64,000 bases of DNA, taken from contig NZ_JAQGLB010000011.1 in NCBI RefSeq assembly GCF_027853965.1, forward strand, positions 124,001-188,000, given 5' to 3'. Every line of letters starts with the position of its first letter. The first letter of the stretch is position 1. The notes under the pieces were generated by a model that saw only the letters and a program-made list of their open reading frames with translations, did not search any database and had not been told where the DNA came from. The stretch is from Saccharopolyspora indica. GTDB taxonomy: Bacteria > Actinomycetota > Actinomycetes > Mycobacteriales > Pseudonocardiaceae. The position numbers and the translations under genes were made by a program. Positions 62,301 to 64,000 of the stretch are shown piece after piece.

Positions 62301-62554
62301 GTGAGGTTGGGATGGGAGTGTCCCAACCGTTGCATGATCCCCACTTCGCGGCTGAAACGGTGGATCAGCTTCTCGTCGCTGTCGACCGGGCTACCGGAGC
62401 GCTGCCGCAGGATCCGCTTCAGGGCGACCGTGTGATCGGGAGAGCCGGGTTCGGCCTGGAGGTCCGCCGCGCGATGGACCTCGCCCATGTTCCCTTTGCC
62501 GATCGGGCCAAGGATGCGGAAGCGCCCCGCCACAACGCCCCGATTTGATGGCAC
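56345..62554 (-). CDS. Ser/Thr kinase - DEAD-like helicase - DUF1998 - nuclease fusion
   Basis: 2,069 residues from GTG 62552-62554, preceded by GGAGGGG. Domains: Hanks-type kinase (about 8-280) with GKGNMGEVH, VALKR, HRDLKPSN, DFGMGR and APEQ all intact; superfamily 2 helicase with TGTGSGKSLSYIVP (about 443), LVFDELHTYRGRQGADVS (about 568) and QRSGRAGRSGQPALV (about 1,345); a CGACGYHHDE...CQFC zinc ribbon (about 1,640); a DUF1998/MZB-like CAKGCYDCLLAY (about 1,908); and a C-terminal Vsr/DUF559-like nuclease (RPDYVYRTQGASVAVFIDGP). DISARM DrmA and DrmB cover the helicase and DUF1998 functions separately. An ATG at 62659 is rejected because it lies inside the -35 box. Phosphorylation may switch the helicase-nuclease; that is inference. 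Confidence 0.85.
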   Translation of the reverse strand: MPSNRGVVAGRFRILGPIGKGNMGEVHRAADLQAEPGSPDHTVALKRILRQRSGSPVDSDEKLIHRFSREVGIMQRLGHSHPNLTHIIDGGVDGDFPYLAMEYLDGRTLRDLIEQHAQSPIPWAASIGAQIADGLAAAHNEKIVHRDLKPSNIMLLRGGLVKVLDFGMGRVIDAPDSDQITSTGTTVGTARYMAPEQFTSSEVLPAADLYALGCILYELLVGVPPFYSASHVELAQKHMRDEVPPLAPQRPELPAGMVRLVENLLEKSPSHRPIDATTVRDELLTWAEGDTTVPGWEQFTPHHQPAPFVPGAATEDEPSAQAPGSVMDVFGIHKNLIKEYRNFTEGGTVIRDENIAEFVRKELDSKKQWPNPWLSLNPFFASAGTVGELATAGVLHEECTRIFQTGKAADSTICNGKQIVLHQHQRDAIDAARSGQSYVLTTGTGSGKSLSYIVPIVDRVLRDRRSGVPDERKRVRAIIVYPMNALANSQLNELDKFLLHGYGKGNEPVTYARYTGQESDERRKEIQQNPPDILLTNYVMLELMLTRPDDRRSLITMAKGLDFLVFDELHTYRGRQGADVSLLIRRVQEACGSDGMQCVGTSATMSTEGTFDDQRHLIANVASTIFGTTVRPENVIGETLQRATEDTPEEVPVSRIKSAPPRAYDELVADPLARWIETRFGLTVDETGRAVRQKPARIEDAAKELADSSGRSEDECAEAIRRTLEAGSEVENSVTGRPLFAFRLHQFLSKGDTVYVTLEEPGKRHHTRDYQRVLPGSGGKILLPTAFCRECGQEYLTVWRKPNGDGAIVYEPRRDAAASGGNAEDGYLYIGKWPSTVQGAVDDKRLPDSWLDQDEHGYATLRDSHRKRLPRAVIVDALGHEGAGELEAAFIPAPFGFCMHCGVTYEQVRGKDFAKLATLDQEGRSSATSLVSATILRSLQRVAALRPEARKLLTFIDNRQDAALQSGHFNDFVQVTTLRGALYRALCEAGEEGIRHEELPSLVTNAMDLSIADYARNGAGDVRPSFVRNAAKTLRDIIAFRLYIDLQRGWRVTMPNLEQTGLLHVDYEDLDWVAARESLWSKRHEKLQTADPQQRAEIIRTLLDYLRRELAIDVQLFREEFETLKRASEERLTSPWVLSDSDQPKIATAYPRGSRPGMDRTGLFLSGRGKFGKYLIRTHFKNQITPDEAQEIIADLLKALTEVNLLVEVETQPEYARRYKRSGPTTTGYRIAAHALIWHAGSGKSGAHDPLSRTYASGDGPKVNAFFRQLYQTTARELAGMTSKEHTAQVSPQEREDREDAFRKGELKLLYCSPTMELGVDISQLNAVLMRNVPPTPANYAQRSGRAGRSGQPALVTTYCATGNSHDQYYFRRSERMVAGSVAAPRLDLANQDLVRSHIQAIWLAETGLKLGKAIPEIIDDAIDSDAATAPLLPLYEQITAGIHAPAAQQRASRAANEVFGPLREKFEDTTWWQDGWIEAVVAAAPHNFDRAFDRWRRLFQAAVLDRAEQHRRMMDYSLSERDRNFATSRRREAETQIRLLRNKSTDSKSILSDFNPYRYLASEGFLPGYSFPRLPLAAYIPNDTRRLNDGDYLQRPRFLAIREFGPGALVYHEGARYQVTRVQLPSDASGDVDTTNATRCGACGYHHDEQEAAAKCQFCNEPLREATHGLLRLHTVFTKRRERISSDEEERRRAGFRLVTSYRFQDHGDRPGRRDASVSVQDQQLALLSYGDSATVRISNVGRQRAREGEPDGFWLDPANGRWMNERDAAEASGDSGQMPVVDADGHEKRRKKRVIPFVEDWRNIMVLKLDTPLEEAAALSFMYALERGIEAAFELEDSELTSELLPPADGPRNRILFTEAAEGGAGVLRRMQADEDALATAARAALEICHFDHNGNDLGGPEPERPCAKGCYDCLLAYGNQRDHGLLDRHLISSLLVRFASATTVETGRGESRSEQHKRLCAQSDTDLERKFMDFLKRHGLRLPDEAQTLINDALARPDYVYRTQGASVAVFIDGPVHNYPNVAERDREAENRLYDLGWEVVRFPVNENWSEIVKQYPSYFGTGTFN

Positions 62555-62635
62555 GTACCCCTCCAGAGTTGCGATCGATAACCCCGCACCTAGCGCTCCC
62601 GCATGCCACCCCAGGCGAGCGCAAGGCGAGTGTCC

Positions 62636-62664
62636 ACGGTAAGACTGCCTGTTAACCATGTCAA
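62636..62664 (-). promoter_or_regulatory. Sigma-70-type promoter of the defence operon
   Basis: On the minus strand TTGACA (62664-62659) is followed after exactly 17 bases by TACCGT (62641-62636). Transcription would start near 62,628, giving a leader of about 75 bases before the GTG start of the kinase-helicase gene. A near-consensus -35 in such GC-rich DNA is notable and suggests constitutive expression of the six-gene operon. Confidence 0.55.
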
Positions 62665-62674
62665 CAGATGACTA

Positions 62675-62896
62675 TCAGTGGTGGTCACTGACCCAAGCGG
62701 ACGGCCGCGTGTAAGCGCCAGCGTTCGCGCCGGTCGCGTGTGCCCGCACGTCGAGGTCCGGTTCTCTGGAGATGCTCAGCAGCTCTCCAGCCTGCGCAGT
62801 TTTGACGAGCCGTTCCTTGATTTCAGTGTCCTCGCCCACGGCGCCGAATCGTAGAGAACCCCGCCCGTCTACAGGTTCAATATGGGAAGAAAGCAC
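62675..62896 (-). CDS. Small hypothetical ORF, 73 codons
   Basis: Open frame ending 11 bases before the -35 of the defence promoter. The middle (EDTEIKERLVKTAQAGELLS, then REPDLDVRAHATGANAG) is hydrophilic and helix-prone; codon bias is intermediate. No family is recognised and no clear ribosome site precedes the ATG at 62,896. It may be a small regulator of the island, a gene relic, or chance. Confidence 0.25.
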   Translation of the reverse strand: MLSSHIEPVDGRGSLRFGAVGEDTEIKERLVKTAQAGELLSISREPDLDVRAHATGANAGAYTRPSAWVSDHH

Positions 62897-63480
62897 CGAA
62901 GAGACGAGTCGCCGACGGCGGCGCTCACCGAGCCCAAGCGACGTTCGTATCGCTGCGATTCACGCCGCACGCCTTCCGAACACGCCTTTCTGCCTCCTCG
63001 AGGTCTGCCCACGGGGCTGCAAGTAGTGGATACCGGGCTGAGTACAGCGCCAGGTGCTGTTGGGATCTATGTCGAGTGCATCTCCAGTCAGCAGGACTGT
63101 CGCCAAGGGCGTCGAACGGGTATTCGGCAAGGCTGTAGGGAAGTTTGCTGGGCTTCGTAGCGAACTGCCGCGGCTGGCTGTAGTTGCCCGGACGGAATCG
63201 CAGGCAGGAAAAGCTCCCGCCTGCATCGCTGGCGCCCCTGATGTGACTCGGACAGTATTCACCCGAAGCGGCACATGCAGCGCGTTGCTGGTTTCCAGCA
63301 TGGTTGGCGCCGTGTGCAACCGGCGACTGCTTGGCTGAAGCCATCGACGCCGCCGAGCACCACATCATCGGAACCCTGACCACGACTAGCCGAGGCCGTG
63401 TAGCGCAAACTTTGCCGCGTATTTGCCGTGAACCACCGCAACTGGACGCAGTCACTCGGGTACAGCCGCAGATGCAGAAC
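62897..63480. other. Non-coding interval between the island and the tRNA gene
   Basis: About 580 bases with many stops in all frames and mixed codon bias. No integrase, transposase or recognisable gene fragment was found. The position, between a defence island and the 3' end of a tRNA gene, is where an attachment site or integrase relic would be expected, so it may be scar sequence. Confidence 0.35.
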
Positions 63481-63516
63481 CGGCCTCCCACCCCTGTTGT
63501 TACAGGTGGAAGGCCG
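63481..63516 (-). terminator. Stem-loop downstream of the tRNA gene
   Basis: CGGCCTCCCACCCCTG and CAGGTGGAAGGCCG can pair into a long hairpin with one bulge and one mismatch around the loop TTGTTA, starting nine bases past the CCA end of the tRNA. It likely terminates the tRNA transcript. Confidence 0.5.
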
Positions 63517-63524
63517 ACGCTGTG

Positions 63525-63600
63525 TGGTGCCCCCGGTGCGATTCGAACGCACACTGGACGGATTTTGAGTCCGCTGCCTCTGCCGTTGGGCTACGGGGGC
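63525..63600 (-). tRNA. tRNA with CAA (Leu) anticodon, short variable arm
   Basis: 76 bases with encoded CCA. Acceptor stem GCCCCCG/CGGGGGC, D stem GCC/GGC, anticodon stem GCGGA/TCCGT with loop CTCAAAA giving anticodon CAA, five-base variable loop CCAGT, T stem GTGCG/CGCAC with loop TTCGAAT, discriminator A. The anticodon and A73 fit leucine (codon UUG), but bacterial leucine tRNAs normally have a long class II variable arm, which is absent here. The 3' end points to the defence island. Confidence 0.9.
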
Positions 63601-63667
63601 TGGTGACGACCATCGTACGTGACCGGTGATCACCTGCTTCAGCAGGGGGCCGGGCGTCGCGGATCGT

Positions 63668-64000
63668 TCAGCACGGCGGGGTGCGCGGCTTGCAGGGTTC
63701 GCCTGCGGGTGCGCTCAGCCTGTCGAGGCTCACCGCGCCGTCGGGGCCGATCTTGAGGATGGGGACCGCTTTGTTGATGGCTTCGCCCTGATCGGACAGG
63801 GCGATGTAGCCGCTGGCGCCGCGCACGAGGTTGCCTCCGTGCAGCCTGGCCAGCGCTTGGCTGACCGCGCGCGGGGTGGTGTTGGGCGCGTGGGGGTCGC
63901 GCACGGCGGTCACCGCGGTGAGCACGGCGTCGAATCCGATGATGATGCCGCCGTCGGCGAGCTCACCGGCTAGATCGCGGTCGGGGTGCACGCGCGGGTA
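63668..64000 (-). CDS. C-terminal part of an ABC-type solute-binding protein
   Basis: About 110 codons up to a stop at 63668; the gene enters from beyond the right edge, so its start is not seen. Segments IIIGFDAVLTAVTAVRDPHA, GGNLVRGASGYIALSDQGEA and NKAVPILKIGPDGAVSLDRL match the C-terminal end of type I periplasmic (branched-chain amino acid-like) binding folds. The protein ends in a short Pro- and Cys-containing tail (CKPRTPPC). Confidence 0.6.
   Translation of the reverse strand, partial: YPRVHPDRDLAGELADGGIIIGFDAVLTAVTAVRDPHAPNTTPRAVSQALARLHGGNLVRGASGYIALSDQGEAINKAVPILKIGPDGAVSLDRLSAPAGEPCKPRTPPC

Noticed and set aside
62555..62659. N-terminal extension of the kinase-helicase to ATG 62659
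   Set aside because: It would start inside the -35 box of a good promoter, lacks a ribosome site, and adds 35 residues outside the kinase fold; GTG 62554 has GGAGGGG.
40803..62664. Reading the island as a standard BREX system
   Set aside because: A PglX-like methylase and a kinase are present, but no PglZ phosphatase, PglY or BrxC/BrxL was found.
1..64000. CRISPR arrays, insertion sequences, integrase or replication origin
   Set aside because: No regularly spaced repeats, transposase or recombinase motifs, or iteron/DnaA-box clusters were recognised on reading both strands.

Overview
The window is very GC-rich, actinobacterial-type DNA. Codon third positions are dominated by G and C, and the content includes SARP/AfsR-type regulation, a mycobacterial-type GT87 transferase and an Acr3/ArsC arsenic island. 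It resembles a Pseudonocardiaceae-like chromosome, but the genus is an inference. No plasmid origin, integrase, insertion sequence or CRISPR array was seen.

Layout. (1) 1-2,800: a truncated secreted protein, an OmpR-type two-component pair, and a 45-residue secreted peptide upstream of it on the same strand. (2) 3,004-21,556: one unidirectional, tightly coupled biosynthetic operon, mostly with ATGA overlaps. It has three adenylating enzymes (one C-A-T NRPS and two stand-alone ligases), five carrier domains, a phosphopantetheinyl transferase, two thioesterase-fold proteins (one apparently dead), a short-chain reductase, a ProA-like reductase, a TrpB2-like PLP enzyme lacking the catalytic Glu, a BtrK-like decarboxylase, two BtrH-like Cys-His-Asp proteins (one fused to a carrier), two acyl-CoA-dehydrogenase-fold flavoproteins and a flavin reductase. 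The parts suggest amino acids loaded onto discrete carriers, decarboxylated, oxidised or reduced there, and handed on by BtrH-type acyl transfer. I do not recognise the product. (3) 21,577-29,261: CGNR regulator, MFS exporter, methyltransferase, large AfsR-like regulator, GT87 mannosyltransferase. (4) 29,454-34,702: arsenic island with an ArsR-acetyltransferase (ArsN-type) fusion, two flavoproteins, ArsR, Acr3 and ArsC; ATCGAT elements sit upstream of both regulators. (5) 34,993-37,600: a decayed or mis-sequenced stretch with a frame-broken universal stress protein, a frame-broken PQQ-type sugar dehydrogenase lipoprotein and a stomatin-family remnant. (6) 37,620-40,683: CPBP protease divergent from a NarL-type two-component system.

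(7) 40,803-62,664: a defence island. A Shedu nuclease is divergent from an HTH-methylase-specificity fusion. A convergent, leftward operon runs from a recognisable promoter at 62,636-62,664: Ser/Thr kinase-helicase-DUF1998-nuclease giant, SNF2 helicase (DrmD-like), PglX/DrmMI-like adenine methylase, McrB, McrC, and a RelE-like/UvrD helicase fusion. It looks like a DISARM-like module merged with McrBC and a kinase. The two most unusual systems are this operon and the biosynthetic operon. The island's right side abuts the 3' end of a tRNA gene with a Leu (CAA) anticodon but a short variable arm; a truncated ABC-type solute-binding protein closes the window.
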